A stretch of DNA of 64,000 nt, from positions 1,171,501 through 1,235,500 of the forward strand of contig NZ_CP104213.1 in assembly GCF_025244745.1 (NCBI RefSeq), read 5' to 3'. Origin of the DNA: Deinococcus rubellus. GTDB taxonomy: Bacteria > Deinococcota > Deinococci > Deinococcales > Deinococcaceae. The translations under genes were made by a program, and so were the position numbers. This document shows, one piece after another, positions 55,675 to 64,000 of the stretch. The notes under the pieces are model-generated. The model made no database searches and was not told the origin of the DNA. It saw only the letters and a program-made list of their open reading frames with translations. Position 1 is the first letter of the stretch. Each line of letters starts with the position of its first letter.

Positions 55675-56864
55675 AGGCAGTGATCTGGCAATCGACCAAT
55701 CACATCAGCGTCGAGCAGGTGCCGGACCCGGAACTGTTGCTGCCCACCGACGCCATCGTGCGGGTGTCGTCCACCGCCATCTGCGGCTCGGATCTGCACC
55801 TCCTGGATGGCCGGATTCCCAGCATGGAAAAGGGGGACATCCTCGGCCACGAATTCATGGGTGAGGTCGTGGAGGTCGGCAAAGACGTCAAGACCCTCAA
55901 GGTCGGGGACCGGGTGGTGGTGCCGTTCAACATCGCCTGCGGGGTGTGTGATCCGTGCAAGCGCGGCTTTTACAGCGCCTGCGACAATTCCAACCCCAAC
56001 CACCGGATGGCCGAAGCTCTTTACGGCGCGGTCAGCGGCGGCGGCCTGTTTGGCTACTCGCACATGTACGGCGGCTATGCGGGCGGGCAGGCCCAGTTCG
56101 TGCGGGTGCCGTTCGCCGACGTGGGACCGTTCAAGATCGGCCCCGACCTGCCGGACGAGCAGGTGCTGTTCCTGACCGACATTTTCCCCACCGGCTATCA
56201 GGCGGCGGAAAACTGCCAGATCGTGAAGGGCCGCGACGTGGTGGCGGTGTTCGGCGCGGGGCCGGTGGGTCAGTTCGCTGCCCGCAGCGCCCAGATGCTC
56301 GGCGCGGCGCGGGTGATCGTCGTGGACCGCGTACCGGAGCGCCTGCGAATGGCGGCGGCGGCGGGCCTGGAAACCATCAACTACGAGGAAGTGGACGTGC
56401 TGGTGGCACTGCGCGAGGCGACGGGTGGGCGCGGCCCTGACCACGTCATCGACGCGGTGGGCATGGAGGCGCACGGGCACGGCCCCGGCGCGCTGCTCGA
56501 CAGCGTGGAGCAAAAGCTCAAACTCACCTTCGACCGCATCACCGCCCTGCGGTGGGCCATCCTCAGCTGCGCCAAGGGCGGCACCGTCAGCTTGCCGGGC
56601 GTTTACGGCGGCCTGGTCGATAAAATGCCGATGGGCGCGGCCTTCGCCAAGGGCCTCATTTTCAGAATGGGCCAGACCCACACCCACCGCTACCTGAAGC
56701 CGCTGCTCTCGCGCATTGAGGCGGGCGAGATCGATCCCAGCTTCGTCATCACCCACCGCGCCACGCTCGACGAGGCCCCGGCCCTCTACAAGACCTTCCG
56801 CGACAAGCACGACGGCTGTATCAAGGTGGTGCTTGATCCCTGGGGCAAGGCGGCCACAGCCTGA
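55671..56864 (+). CDS. zinc-dependent alcohol dehydrogenase, formaldehyde dehydrogenase-like
   Basis: This medium-chain dehydrogenase oxidises an alcohol or aldehyde adduct with NAD(P). Catalytic zinc ligands lie in [12 protein letters not shown] (Cys near 38) and [14 protein letters not shown] (His-Glu near 60). The structural zinc has all four cysteines in [16 protein letters not shown] (about 91-106). The cofactor fold is [20 protein letters not shown]. The insert [22 protein letters not shown] is typical of the glutathione-independent formaldehyde dehydrogenase-like group. The substrate is inferred only. The start overlaps the SRPBCC stop (ATGA). Confidence 0.9.
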   Translation: MKAVIWQSTNHISVEQVPDPELLLPTDAIVRVSSTAICGSDLHLLDGRIPSMEKGDILGHEFMGEVVEVGKDVKTLKVGDRVVVPFNIACGVCDPCKRGFYSACDNSNPNHRMAEALYGAVSGGGLFGYSHMYGGYAGGQAQFVRVPFADVGPFKIGPDLPDEQVLFLTDIFPTGYQAAENCQIVKGRDVVAVFGAGPVGQFAARSAQMLGAARVIVVDRVPERLRMAAAAGLETINYEEVDVLVALREATGGRGPDHVIDAVGMEAHGHGPGALLDSVEQKLKLTFDRITALRWAILSCAKGGTVSLPGVYGGLVDKMPMGAAFAKGLIFRMGQTHTHRYLKPLLSRIEAGEIDPSFVITHRATLDEAPALYKTFRDKHDGCIKVVLDPWGKAATA

Positions 56865-56890
56865 AGGTGACTGGGCAGCCCATCAGCCGC

Positions 56891-56896
56891 TAGACT
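56891..56896 (+). promoter_or_regulatory. leaderless -10 hexamer for the LysR-type gene
   Basis: TAGACT lies six bases before GTG 56903. Confidence 0.5.
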
Positions 56897-56902
56897 GCGG
56901 GC

Positions 56903-57844
56903 GTGACCACGCCCAGGCCGCGCTTCTCGGGTCCGCTCTTCGAGGGACGCTCAGCCATCACGCTGGCACAGCTTAGGCTGTTCGTGGCAGTGGCCGATGA
57001 AGGCAGTTTCTCCTCGGCGGCAGCGGGCCTGGGCATGTCGCAGAGCAGCCTCAGCGAGGGTGTACGCGCCCTTGAGACAGCACTGGGTCAGGCGGTGCTG
57101 CTGCGTACCCGCAGCGGTGTCAGCCTGACGCCCACCGGGTTGCAGGTCATCGGCTACGCCCGCGACGCGCTGCTGGCGGTGCAGGATTTGCAACTGGCCG
57201 CCAACCCGGCGCGCACCCTCAGCGGCCAGCTCACGGTGGCGACCTACCGCAGCATCGGTCAGCAACTGCTGGCCCCGGCACTGGCCCGCCTGCATGCCGA
57301 ACATCCCGAGTTGCACATCCGGGTGCTGGATGCCGGGCGTGACGGGCAGGGCGGTCAGCGCTTTGTGAGCAGCGGCGAGGCCGACGTGGGTTTGATCGAA
57401 GCGCCGGACGCTGCCGGGGGCCTGCTGTTCGAGGTGCTGCTGCACGACCCTTACCTGGTGGTGACGCGCACCGGGCATCCTATCCCGCTGACCTGGGCAT
57501 ACCTGAAGGCGCAGCCGCTGCTGCTGCCGCCGCTGATCAACCCGGCCAACCAGCCGGTGCTGGAATTTCTGAGAAGTCACAAAGCGCTCAGCCGTAACAT
57601 CACTGAGGTCGACGAGGACGACGTGATTCTCTCGATGGTGGAGTACGGGCTGGGTATCACCATCTTCCCGCGCCTGGGGCTGGCAGGGCTGCGGCCCGCA
57701 CTGGTGGCAGTGGCCTTGCCTGAGCCACTGGAGCGGATCATCGGGCTGGTCATCAGACCGGGGCGGGCCGCCCTGCCGCACGTGCAGGCCCTCGCTGAGG
57801 CGGTGCGTACCCAGGCCCGTCAGAGCGCCGACTCAGGATCGTGA
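56903..57844 (+). CDS. LysR-type transcriptional regulator
   Basis: The N-terminal winged helix-turn-helix is TLAQLRLFVAVADEGSFSSAAAGLGMSQSSLSEGVRALET (about residues 19-58), followed by a linker helix and the two-lobed ligand-binding domain (about 105-305; GQLTVATYRSIGQQLLAPAL, SSGEADVGLIEAP, DPYLVVTRTGHP). The serine-rich helix contacts DNA. Its ligand is unknown. It lies 38 bases downstream of the dehydrogenase in the same direction, so it may control that cluster, but it has its own leaderless-type start (GTG). Confidence 0.92.
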   Translation: MTTPRPRFSGPLFEGRSAITLAQLRLFVAVADEGSFSSAAAGLGMSQSSLSEGVRALETALGQAVLLRTRSGVSLTPTGLQVIGYARDALLAVQDLQLAANPARTLSGQLTVATYRSIGQQLLAPALARLHAEHPELHIRVLDAGRDGQGGQRFVSSGEADVGLIEAPDAAGGLLFEVLLHDPYLVVTRTGHPIPLTWAYLKAQPLLLPPLINPANQPVLEFLRSHKALSRNITEVDEDDVILSMVEYGLGITIFPRLGLAGLRPALVAVALPEPLERIIGLVIRPGRAALPHVQALAEAVRTQARQSADSGS

Positions 57845-57860
57845 CCAGTCGGAAAGCCAA

Positions 57861-57885
57861 AAAAAACACCGTGCTGGACGGTGTT
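57861..57885 (-). terminator. bidirectional intrinsic terminator, tRNA-Lys side
   Basis: ACACCGT (57866-57872) and ACGGTGT (57878-57884) form a stem. On the minus strand it runs into eight T, so it ends the tRNA transcript; plus-strand tail is TTT after the stem, so it can also serve the LysR gene. Confidence 0.82.
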
Positions 57886-57903
57886 TCTCTGTCGGAGCTG
57901 CTG

Positions 57904-57979
57904 TGGTGGGACGTGTAGGGCTCGAACCTACGACCCGATGATTAAAAGTCATCTGCTCTACCAACTGAGCTAACATCCC
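57904..57979 (-). tRNA. tRNA-Lys (TTT anticodon)
   Basis: The 76-base gene folds into a cloverleaf. The acceptor stem GGGATGT pairs with ACGTCCC, including one T-G pair, followed by discriminator A and an encoded CCA. The D arm begins TAGCTCAGTTGGTAGAGC. The anticodon stem ATGA/TCAT encloses CTTTTAA with the TTT anticodon, and the T arm contains GGTTCGAGCC. It lies alone, downstream of no gene, with a terminator 20 bases further on. Confidence 0.97.
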
Positions 57980-58096
57980 ACGTTCTTCGCCGCGTTGAGG
58001 ACCATCATAACGGGCGAAAGGGAGTATATGGGCCTGCCGCCTGCCGTGTCAAACCAATGGAGTCAGACCAGCGCGCTCGATAGTAGGCGACGTCAC

Positions 58097-59479
58097 TCAG
58101 CGCCGCGAGTTTGGCAGCTTGGGCGGCATCTGGCTGGGCTGGAGACCGCGCCCACCCTTCATGCCCGCGCCGAGCTTGCCCATTCCGCCCATGCCCTTGC
58201 CGCCGCTCATGCGCTGGAGCATCTTCATCATGTCCTTCATCTGCTCGTGCATCTTGACCAGTTTGTTGATCTCGCTGACCTGGGTGCCTGCGCCTGCCGC
58301 GATGCGCTTGCGGCGCGAGGCGTTCAGGATCTTGGGATTGCGCCGCTCCTTAAGGGTCATGCTGGAGATCATCGAGTCGATCTTGTGAATCTGCTTCTCG
58401 TCAATGCTGAAGCCCTCAGGCAGGGCACGGCTCATGCCGGGGATCAGCTTGATCAGGTCGCCCAGTGGCCCCATCTTGCGAATCTGGCGCAACTGGTTGA
58501 GCAGGTCTTCGAGGTCGAATTCCTCGGCCTTCTTGGTTTCCATGCTCTGCAAATCGGCTTGCTGTGCGCGCTCGATCAGGCCCAGCACGTCGCCCATGCC
58601 CAGGATGCGGCCCGCCACCCGGTCGGGGTAGAAGGGTTCCAGGCCAGTCAGCTTCTCGGAGGTGCCCGCAAAATAAATCGGCTTGCCGGTCACGAAGCGT
58701 GCCGAGAGCGCCGCCCCGCCGCGCGCGTCGCCGTCCATCTTGGTGATGATCAGGCCGGTCAAGTTGACCCGCTCGTCGAAGGTCTTGGCGACGCTCAGCG
58801 CTTCCTGCCCGGTCATGGCGTCCACCACCAGCAGGGTTTCGGTGGGCTGGAGAGCAGTCTGGAGGTCGGCGAGCTGGTCCATCAGGTTCTCGTCGATCTG
58901 GAGCCGCCCCGCCGTGTCCACGATCACCAGGTCGCGGAAGTCGGTCTGCTGAAACTCATTGAGGCGCTGTCTGGTCTGGGCGGGCGTCTCGCCGTTGGCG
59001 ACTTCGAGCACCGGCACGCCGACCTGGTTGCCCAGCGTGCGGAGCTGCTCGCGGGCGGCGGGGCGCTGGGTGTCGGCGGCGATGAGCAGCACCCGGCGTC
59101 CCTTTTCCTTGTAGAACTTGGCGAGCTTTCCGGTTGAGGTGGTTTTGCCCGCACCCTGGAGGCCCACCATGAACACCACATTGCCCTCGGTTTTGAGGAC
59201 TGGCTGCTTGGATTCCCCGCCGAGCGTCTGAATCAGTTCGTCGTGGACCAGCTTGACCACCATCTGCCCGGCGTCGAGGCTGCCCAGCACTTCCTGGCCC
59301 ACCGCCTTCTCGCTGACCCGCGCGACGAACTCCTTGGCAACGCCGAAATTCACGTCAGCCTCCAAGAGGGCCATCCGGATCTCGCGCATAGCGGCTTTGA
59401 CCTGCGTGTCGGTCAGGGTCTTCTCGCGCTGGAGGCGTTCCAGAATGTCTTGCAATTTGTTGCCGAGGTTCTCAAACAT
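58097..59479 (-). CDS. ffh: signal recognition particle protein Ffh
   Basis: Ffh binds 4.5S RNA and signal sequences and delivers ribosomes to FtsY at the membrane. The N domain (1-85) precedes the NG GTPase: P-loop [17 protein letters not shown] (106-122; most relatives have GLQGSGKTT), [27 protein letters not shown] and the ALSFG-like [20 protein letters not shown]. The Met-rich M domain (about 325-440) includes [10 protein letters not shown] and [19 protein letters not shown], which bind RNA. At 460 residues it is normal. TAGCCT lies six bases before the ATG. Confidence 0.96.
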   Translation of the reverse strand: MFENLGNKLQDILERLQREKTLTDTQVKAAMREIRMALLEADVNFGVAKEFVARVSEKAVGQEVLGSLDAGQMVVKLVHDELIQTLGGESKQPVLKTEGNVVFMVGLQGAGKTTSTGKLAKFYKEKGRRVLLIAADTQRPAAREQLRTLGNQVGVPVLEVANGETPAQTRQRLNEFQQTDFRDLVIVDTAGRLQIDENLMDQLADLQTALQPTETLLVVDAMTGQEALSVAKTFDERVNLTGLIITKMDGDARGGAALSARFVTGKPIYFAGTSEKLTGLEPFYPDRVAGRILGMGDVLGLIERAQQADLQSMETKKAEEFDLEDLLNQLRQIRKMGPLGDLIKLIPGMSRALPEGFSIDEKQIHKIDSMISSMTLKERRNPKILNASRRKRIAAGAGTQVSEINKLVKMHEQMKDMMKMLQRMSGGKGMGGMGKLGAGMKGGRGLQPSQMPPKLPNSRR

Positions 59480-59485
59480 GGCTGT

Positions 59486-59491
59486 AGGCTA
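59486..59491 (-). promoter_or_regulatory. leaderless -10 hexamer for ffh
   Basis: TAGCCT lies six bases before ATG 59479. Confidence 0.5.
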
Positions 59492-59610
59492 GCAGAAGTG
59501 GCCTGACAAACTCTTCCAAAGCTTTACAAAGTGGGCGAGCGTCAAGGTGCATGCTGGCGGCGCGAAAAGTATTTCAGTCTCAGTTTATAAAGGCTCTCTA
59601 GGGTCAACGG

Positions 59611-60129
59611 ATGAAAAACCTGATAGTGGTTCTGACCTCGGCTGCGCTTGTCCTGACTGCTTGCGGCAGCAGTACTCCAAACCCAGGTGGCGGCACGGGC
59701 GGCGCTGGTACGGGAGGCGGTACAGCAGGTGGCGGCACCGCCCCCAGCAACGGCAGCACCCTGACCCGTGCTCAACTGGGCACTTGTGCGGTGTTGAGCG
59801 GTTCTTCTGATCCTGCGGCCACCAACTGCCTGAAGGGGACCATTGTTGGGCAGACTGTCGGCGGAGACGGCTGTACGCTGGTCATCACTGGCGACGGCAA
59901 TTATCAGTACAACACCGCTAAACTCAACTATACCCACAGCGCTTCAAGCAGCGATGACAGTGTATTTACCAGTGTCGTGAGTTCAGGCACGCCTTACGTT
60001 ATCTGGTCATCGACCCTGGTGACGGCAAGCAATATCGAGTCGCTGGATTTTCAGTCCGATACCAATTACAAGATTCAGATTGATGCTCAAAGCGGAGGCG
60101 TCAAGTCCACCTGTATTTCGCAACTGTAA
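59611..60129 (+). CDS. putative lipoprotein of unknown function
   Basis: A signal peptide with lipobox (MKNLIVVLTSAALVLTACGS) predicts lipidation at Cys18. A glycine/threonine-rich linker (about 25-46) tethers a domain of about 125 residues that is Ser/Thr/Asn rich with several cysteines (GTCAVL, TNCLKG, DGCTLV, KSTCIS). A beta fold with disulfides is likely. No family recognised. Small lipoproteins of this style recur in the window, none alike in sequence. Confidence 0.74.
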   Translation: MKNLIVVLTSAALVLTACGSSTPNPGGGTGGAGTGGGTAGGGTAPSNGSTLTRAQLGTCAVLSGSSDPAATNCLKGTIVGQTVGGDGCTLVITGDGNYQYNTAKLNYTHSASSSDDSVFTSVVSSGTPYVIWSSTLVTASNIESLDFQSDTNYKIQIDAQSGGVKSTCISQL

Positions 60130-60152
60130 GTCTCGCTTTGGGATGCGGAGAG

Positions 60153-60203
60153 CTTGAGCAGATGGGAGCGGTCAGGCTCCATGAGGATGCGGTTCTGCTC
60201 AAG
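60153..60203. repeat. inverted repeat with nested hairpin
   Basis: CTTGAGCAG (60153-60161) and CTGCTCAAG (60195-60203) are perfect arms around 33 bases that contain a second hairpin (GGAGC with GCTCC). It lies about 120 bases upstream of the AhpD-like gene and after the lipoprotein stop; a terminator is not obvious because no T run follows. Confidence 0.45.
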
Positions 60204-60309
60204 ACCCTGGAACTGACGGAGTGCCTTTCTGCACCGATGGAACAGACAAACGCTCTCAAGGGGTTATTCGGCTCAGGCGACGCTGTTTATGATCGGTGGT
60301 CGGTCCTAT

Positions 60310-60315
60310 TACACT
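60310..60315 (+). promoter_or_regulatory. leaderless -10 hexamer for the AhpD-like gene
   Basis: TACACT lies six bases before ATG 60322 and fixes that start. Confidence 0.5.
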
Positions 60316-60321
60316 GAGGGT

Positions 60322-60897
60322 ATGACCACAACCCCAGATCGAATCTCCTTTCTGCCCGTGCCTACCGAAACGGAAGTTCCTGAGGGGGTCGCGAAACTCT
60401 GGCGCAAAGCCCAGGGCAATCTCGGCTTCGTGCCGAACGTCTTCAAAGCGCAGGCGCTCAACGGTGAGCAGTTTCAGGCCTGGTGGAGTTACTTCAATCT
60501 GCTACTCAACAAGGAGGGGCACCTGAGCGGGCAGGAGCGCGAGCTGGTGGCCGTCGTGGTGAGTTCGATCAACGCCTGCCTGTACTGCGCGGTGTCGCAC
60601 GGCGCGGCGCTGCGGCTCTCGGGCATGGACGCTGCCAAGGCCGACGCGGTGGCGGTCAACTGGCGGCAGGCCCCGCTGACGGCGCGCGAGGCGGCGCTGT
60701 GCCGCTACGCCGAGCAGCTCACCCGCGACCCCGCCAGTATGACCGAGGCCGATCTGGAACCGCTGAGGGCGGCGGGTCTGAACGATCATCAGCTCATGGA
60801 ACTGGTGCAGGTGATCGGGATGTTCAACCTGACCAACCGGGTGTCGAGCGCCCTGGGTTTCGTGCCGAACGCGGAGTACTACGGTGCGGGCCGCTGA
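60322..60897 (+). CDS. peroxidase-related AhpD-like/carboxymuconolactone decarboxylase family protein
   Basis: This helical protein of 191 residues belongs to the AhpD-like group of alkylhydroperoxidases. The redox site is [15 protein letters not shown] (about 87-101) with the Cys-x-x-Cys pair and a histidine three residues after the second cysteine. [27 protein letters not shown] and the C-terminal [19 protein letters not shown] fit the peroxidase-related subfamily. Peroxide detoxification is probable, partner unknown. The start is set by TACACT six bases upstream. Confidence 0.88.
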   Translation: MTTTPDRISFLPVPTETEVPEGVAKLWRKAQGNLGFVPNVFKAQALNGEQFQAWWSYFNLLLNKEGHLSGQERELVAVVVSSINACLYCAVSHGAALRLSGMDAAKADAVAVNWRQAPLTAREAALCRYAEQLTRDPASMTEADLEPLRAAGLNDHQLMELVQVIGMFNLTNRVSSALGFVPNAEYYGAGR

Positions 60898-61062
60898 AAC
60901 CCGGAGCGTGCGGGCTTGAATCTGGTCCGGTTCCTGTTCTGGCTTGAGCCAAAATGACAGGCAACGCTTGCCCCAACGTTCATGCGGCACGACCTCCCCA
61001 CCTGGCTGGAGGCGTGCCGTTTCGCCGTACCCCCCAACCGTGCTCCCCAGGAGACTGACCCG

Positions 61063-62868
61063 ATGATGCACCCCACCGCCCGCCATAACCACACCCCCGC
61101 CTTCACCGCCGCCCTGGGTCTGCCACAGAGCGAGAGCGTCGCTGTGCGCGTCTGGACGGATTTGCCGGTTACTGGCGTGTCACTGAAAGTCGTGCGGGTG
61201 GGCGAGATCGAGTATCTGAACGCCCACCCTGTGACGTTGCCCGCCTTCACGGGGGAAGGCCAGTGGTTCGAGGCCGAGCTGCCAGTTCACGCGGCGCGGG
61301 TGCGCTACGCCTGGGAACTGCGCCTGCCGGACGACCACCTCAACCTGACGGCGGCAGGTCTGACGCATGGGCGGCGCGGCTTCCGCAGCTGGTTTCAGTA
61401 TCTGGCCGGGCACGTCGCGCCTGAGTGGGCCTGGCAGAGTGTCTTCTATCAGATTTTCCCCGACCGCTTTCGCGACGGCGACCCTGGCAACAACGTGCGT
61501 GAGGGTGAGTATGAGTACCAGGGCCGCCCTATCGAGATCCGGCCCTGGGGCGCGCCGATCGATAAGGCGGGCGACGTTCACGCCCACTACGGCGGTGATC
61601 TGCTCGGTATTGAGGAGGCGCTGCCGTACCTGACCGATCTCGGCGTCAATGCCCTCTGGCTGACTCCGATCTTCGTTTCGCCCAGCAACCACCGCTACGA
61701 CATCTCCGATTACCGCCACATCGATCCGCACCTCGGTGGCGACGCGGCCTTCGATTCGTTGACCCAGGCGGCCCACGCCGCCGACTTCAAGGTGGTACTC
61801 GACGGGGTGTTCAACCATGTCGGTAACGAGCACGCGCTGTTCCGGGCGGCGCTGGCAGGGCAGGAGCGTGAGCGGGCCATGTTCACCTGGCGAGACGATC
61901 ACGAGTTGCCCTACCACGCCTTTTTCGACGTGCCGACCCTGCCCAAGCTCGACTACCTGAGCGGTGAGGCCGAGCAGGAGTTTCTGGCGGGCGAGGAAAG
62001 TGTGGTGCGCGAATGGCTGCGCCGGGGAGCCGACGGCTGGCGGCTGGACGTGGCCCACATGATCGGCAAAGGCGGCACTGACGAGGGCAACCTCGAACTG
62101 CACCGCGCCCTCAAGCGGGCGGCCCGTTCCGAAAAGAGTGACGCCTACGTGTTCGGCGAGCGGTTCTTCGACCCCGAGGCGGCGCTGGACGGCCAGGGCG
62201 AGGACGGCGCGATGAACTATCACGGCTTCGGCCTGCCACTGATGCAGTGGCTGTCGGGGCACAGCTACACCTTCACGCCCAGCCGTCTGGGCGGTCAGGA
62301 ACTCTGCACCCTGCTGGCCGACACCTACCACGCCCTGCCGCCGCAGGTGGCGCTGAGCATGTTCAATCTGCTCGACTCGCACGACATTCCCCGCGCCCTC
62401 TACCGGCTCGGCAATGACACCCGCAAGCTGCGCGCCGCCCTGACTCTGCTGCTGGCCTACGCGGGCGTGCCTTGCCTGTACTATGGCACTGAGATCGGCC
62501 TGTCGCAGACCGAGCAGGGCGCGATGCCCTGGTGCCGGGAGAGTATGCCCTGGGACGAGGCCGACTGGAACACCGACCTGCGGGCTGAGGTCCAGAACTT
62601 GATCCGGGTGCGCCGCAATTCGCTGGCCTTGCAGCAGGGCAACCTGCGCTTCGTGCTGCAAACGTCAGACGCCGTCGGTTTCGTGCGCGAGTACACGGCG
62701 GCCAGCGGCCACACCGAGGCAGTGCTGGCGCTGGCCTCGCGCACGTCTGAACCCGTCCCCCTGATTCTGCCGGACGGCGGGTGGACTGATCTGCTCAGTG
62801 GAGAAATTTTAAGCGGAGAAATCCAGCTCGACCTCAGCAGCGGGAGGCTGCTGGGCCGGGGACAGTGA
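61063..62868 (+). CDS. GH13 alpha-glycosidase (neopullulanase/cyclomaltodextrinase type)
   Basis: The enzyme hydrolyses alpha-glucans or cyclodextrins. An N-terminal beta domain (residues 1-115) precedes the barrel: region I DGVFNHVGNEHAL, region II DGWRLDVAHMIG (catalytic Asp near 325), region III YVFGERFFDPEAAL (Glu near 365), region IV LLDSHDIPRALYRL (Asp near 443). It lacks a signal peptide, so it acts in the cytoplasm on imported sugars. The family IPDRFRDG-like FPDRFRDGDPGNN loop is present. At 601 residues it is normal. AGGAG lies upstream of ATG 61063; an ATG directly after it is an alternative. Confidence 0.93.
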   Translation: MMHPTARHNHTPAFTAALGLPQSESVAVRVWTDLPVTGVSLKVVRVGEIEYLNAHPVTLPAFTGEGQWFEAELPVHAARVRYAWELRLPDDHLNLTAAGLTHGRRGFRSWFQYLAGHVAPEWAWQSVFYQIFPDRFRDGDPGNNVREGEYEYQGRPIEIRPWGAPIDKAGDVHAHYGGDLLGIEEALPYLTDLGVNALWLTPIFVSPSNHRYDISDYRHIDPHLGGDAAFDSLTQAAHAADFKVVLDGVFNHVGNEHALFRAALAGQERERAMFTWRDDHELPYHAFFDVPTLPKLDYLSGEAEQEFLAGEESVVREWLRRGADGWRLDVAHMIGKGGTDEGNLELHRALKRAARSEKSDAYVFGERFFDPEAALDGQGEDGAMNYHGFGLPLMQWLSGHSYTFTPSRLGGQELCTLLADTYHALPPQVALSMFNLLDSHDIPRALYRLGNDTRKLRAALTLLLAYAGVPCLYYGTEIGLSQTEQGAMPWCRESMPWDEADWNTDLRAEVQNLIRVRRNSLALQQGNLRFVLQTSDAVGFVREYTAASGHTEAVLALASRTSEPVPLILPDGGWTDLLSGEILSGEIQLDLSSGRLLGRGQ

Positions 62869-62877
62869 CGGAGGGCT

Positions 62878-63453
62878 TCACATCTCCCAGGTGGAACGGT
62901 ACTCGCGGCCCTGCAATGTTTCCGAGAGTTCCGCCGCCACCGCCAGCGTCTTATTGAGCCGCGCATCAACTGGCGGCCTGAGCGTGTCGCCTTCCCAGTC
63001 TTCTCCAATGGCATAGACGTGGTACGGATTGAGAATACACTTGAAGTCGGTTATCAGGCCCAGTGCCAGTGGGTGATGCGAGACGTAGCTGTGCATCAGC
63101 CCACCCGCCACCAGAAAGGTCACGACCTTGTCGAACCAGACGGCGCTGAGGCCGCGTGTGGTGCTGTGCGAGCCGGTCAGTTCGATCAGATTCTTCGCGC
63201 CGCTACCGGTGGCCCAGTTGTAGACCGGCAGGGCCAGAACCACCCCGTCGGCCTGCCCGATGGCCTGCCGGTAGAGCTGGACGTTGGGGTGCTGGTAGGT
63301 GGCGTCGTCGTCAAAGGCAGGCAGCGGCGTGCTTCGCAGATCAAGCAAGGTGACTTGGTGGCCCTGCGTGGTGAGTCGCTCGGCGGCCAGATATGCCAGC
63401 ATCCGGCTGCGGCTCTGGGGACTGAGGCTGGTGGACAGGACGGTGAACTTCAT
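62878..63453 (-). CDS. NADPH-dependent FMN reductase
   Basis: The flavodoxin-like fold supplies reduced flavin or reduces quinones. FTVLSTSLSPQSRSRMLAYL (about residues 3-22) begins the FMN phosphate loop, and VLALPVYNWATGSGAKNLIELTG is the conserved loop over the isoalloxazine ring. The length of 191 residues is typical. It lies four bases downstream of the feoC-like gene in the same direction. A flavin reductase could assist ferric iron handling, consistent with the feo neighbours, but this is inference. TAGCCT lies six bases before the ATG. Confidence 0.9.
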   Translation of the reverse strand: MKFTVLSTSLSPQSRSRMLAYLAAERLTTQGHQVTLLDLRSTPLPAFDDDATYQHPNVQLYRQAIGQADGVVLALPVYNWATGSGAKNLIELTGSHSTTRGLSAVWFDKVVTFLVAGGLMHSYVSHHPLALGLITDFKCILNPYHVYAIGEDWEGDTLRPPVDARLNKTLAVAAELSETLQGREYRSTWEM

Positions 63454-63457
63454 GCGC

Positions 63458-63757
63458 TCAGGCTACAGGCTGGGGAGCGATGCGTTTCAGGTACTTCTCC
63501 CCGCGCTCGGTCAGCCGCAGCAGGTGAAACTCAGGCGTCTCGTCACCGAAGTTGCGGCACATGCTTTTCAGGCTGCAGCCGTTGCACGAGCAGTCGCCCT
63601 GGTTCTGGACGGCCTCCTGCACGTAGCCCCCGGCATAGAGCGTTCGCAGCATGCCCTCCAGCGCCTCGGGCGAGCTGCCCAGGTGACGCGAGAGTTCCGG
63701 CAGGGTGCGCGGGTTGCCGACCAGCGTGCCGAGAATGGTCGCCAGGGGAGAGGTCAC
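63458..63757 (-). CDS. feoC: FeoC-like winged-helix regulator
   Basis: The product of 99 residues has an N-terminal winged helix ([41 protein letters not shown], about residues 5-45). A four-cysteine loop follows, [16 protein letters not shown], as in FeoC proteins that bind an iron-sulfur cluster or regulate feoAB. GTG 63757 overlaps the feoB stop (GTGA); GTG 63766 is an alternative. Its position downstream of feoB supports the assignment. Function is by analogy. Confidence 0.82.
   Translation of the reverse strand: MTSPLATILGTLVGNPRTLPELSRHLGSSPEALEGMLRTLYAGGYVQEAVQNQGDCSCNGCSLKSMCRNFGDETPEFHLLRLTERGEKYLKRIAPQPVA
63460..63465 (-). promoter_or_regulatory. leaderless -10 hexamer for the FMN reductase gene
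   Basis: TAGCCT lies six bases before ATG 63453, inside the end of the feoC-like gene. Confidence 0.45.
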
Positions 63758-64000
63758 AGAAACCACCGGGCAATCTGATACACGATCAGGCCCGCGACCC
63801 AGGCGATGCCCATTTCGTAGGCCACCGTCATCCAGGCCACCCGCCGCCCGTGCTCGGCCTGCATGGCCCCAATGGTCGCGACGCAGGGCGTGTAGAGCAG
63901 CACGAACACCAGGTACGCCAGCCCCGCAGCGGGTGTGAATGCTCTGGCGAGGGCGGCGGCCAGCGGCGTCTTCTGCTCGGCGATGGAATCGGCCCCGAAA
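63754..64000 (-). CDS. feoB: ferrous iron transport protein FeoB, C-terminal end
   Basis: The frame enters from the right edge of the window and ends at TGA 63756-63754, so only the last 81 residues are visible. [21 protein letters not shown] is the highly conserved FeoB C-terminal transmembrane motif with the cysteine and YTPC box; a second hydrophobic helix follows to IARWFL. FeoB is a GTPase-linked permease importing ferrous iron; the GTPase domain lies outside the window. It is followed by an overlapping feoC-like gene. Confidence 0.93.
   Translation of the reverse strand, partial: FGADSIAEQKTPLAAALARAFTPAAGLAYLVFVLLYTPCVATIGAMQAEHGRRVAWMTVAYEMGIAWVAGLIVYQIARWFL

Noticed and set aside
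55626..56810. 394-codon minus-strand frame across the zinc dehydrogenase
   Set aside because: Antisense to a clear dehydrogenase with all zinc ligands; no independent evidence.
60153..60203. Radiation/desiccation response motif (RDRM-type palindrome)
   Set aside because: The inverted repeats found do not resemble the TTATG...CATAA motif, and I saw no such motif elsewhere in the window.

Overview
The window is ordinary, gene-dense, GC-rich bacterial chromosome, almost certainly from a Deinococcus species. Support comes from the gene set: a PHP-fused family X polymerase, the futalosine-route menaquinone enzyme MqnE, a LysN-type aminotransferase, an OstA/LptA-like protein and several small genus-type secreted proteins. 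Support also comes from about 26 start codons that sit only 5-7 bases after a TANNNT hexamer, the leaderless-mRNA signature known from Deinococcus. I see no rRNA, CRISPR array, prophage or plasmid machinery. One tRNA gene (Lys, TTT) and one insertion sequence are present.

Layout. 1-1834: truD with two small downstream genes. 1835-2777: a gene-poor stretch holding a decayed CAP-domain pseudogene. 2778-8572: a branched-chain amino acid (Liv) ABC transporter operon on the minus strand. It is split between livG and livF by an oppositely oriented acetyltransferase gene, and a decayed duplicate of the livF 5' end lies on the far side. 8674-13041: PolX, a HisJ-type PHP phosphatase, a BTAD-type regulator and an acyl-CoA thioesterase. 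13387-22336: lon; a tightly overlapping lapA-like/recJ/sanA-like run; a lipoprotein; telA; a TRIC/UPF0126 membrane protein. 22403-27936: mqnE and neighbours, a methyltransferase overlapping gpsA, and secreted proteins. 27971-31008: wecB- and wecA-like genes for polysaccharide priming, and upp.

31449-38592: a phosphotransferase, a GAF/HD-GYP-like protein, an HtrA-like protease, a frameshifted CAP/Ig-like lipoprotein, cdd, a CNNM transporter, dgkA and ybeY. 38620-41169: envelope genes, namely a secreted protein, a frameshifted LptA-like gene and an N-acetylmuramoyl-L-alanine amidase. 41252-47911: a LysN-type aminotransferase; fba with an IS5-type element between its stop codon and its terminator; an Fsr-like MFS transporter; adenine deaminase. 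47908-57844: an aldo/keto reductase, a secreted RsiV-like protein, a phosphoesterase, dcd, small disordered proteins, YraN, acetyltransferases, mgsA, and an SRPBCC/zinc dehydrogenase/LysR cluster. 57904-64000: tRNA-Lys, ffh, a lipoprotein, an AhpD-like protein, a GH13 glycosidase, an FMN reductase, and the start-of-window-edge feoC/feoB pair.

The genes are mainly housekeeping: nucleotide salvage (upp, cdd, dcd, ade), DNA repair (polX, recJ), proteostasis (lon, htrA-like), envelope building and central carbon metabolism (fba, gpsA, mgsA). I did not find a convincing new multi-gene system. The most informative oddities are the livF duplication around the inserted acetyltransferase, three or four genes broken by single lesions, the widespread leaderless promoters, the altered active sites of PolX and the HD-GYP-like protein, and several perfect inverted repeats in leader regions.
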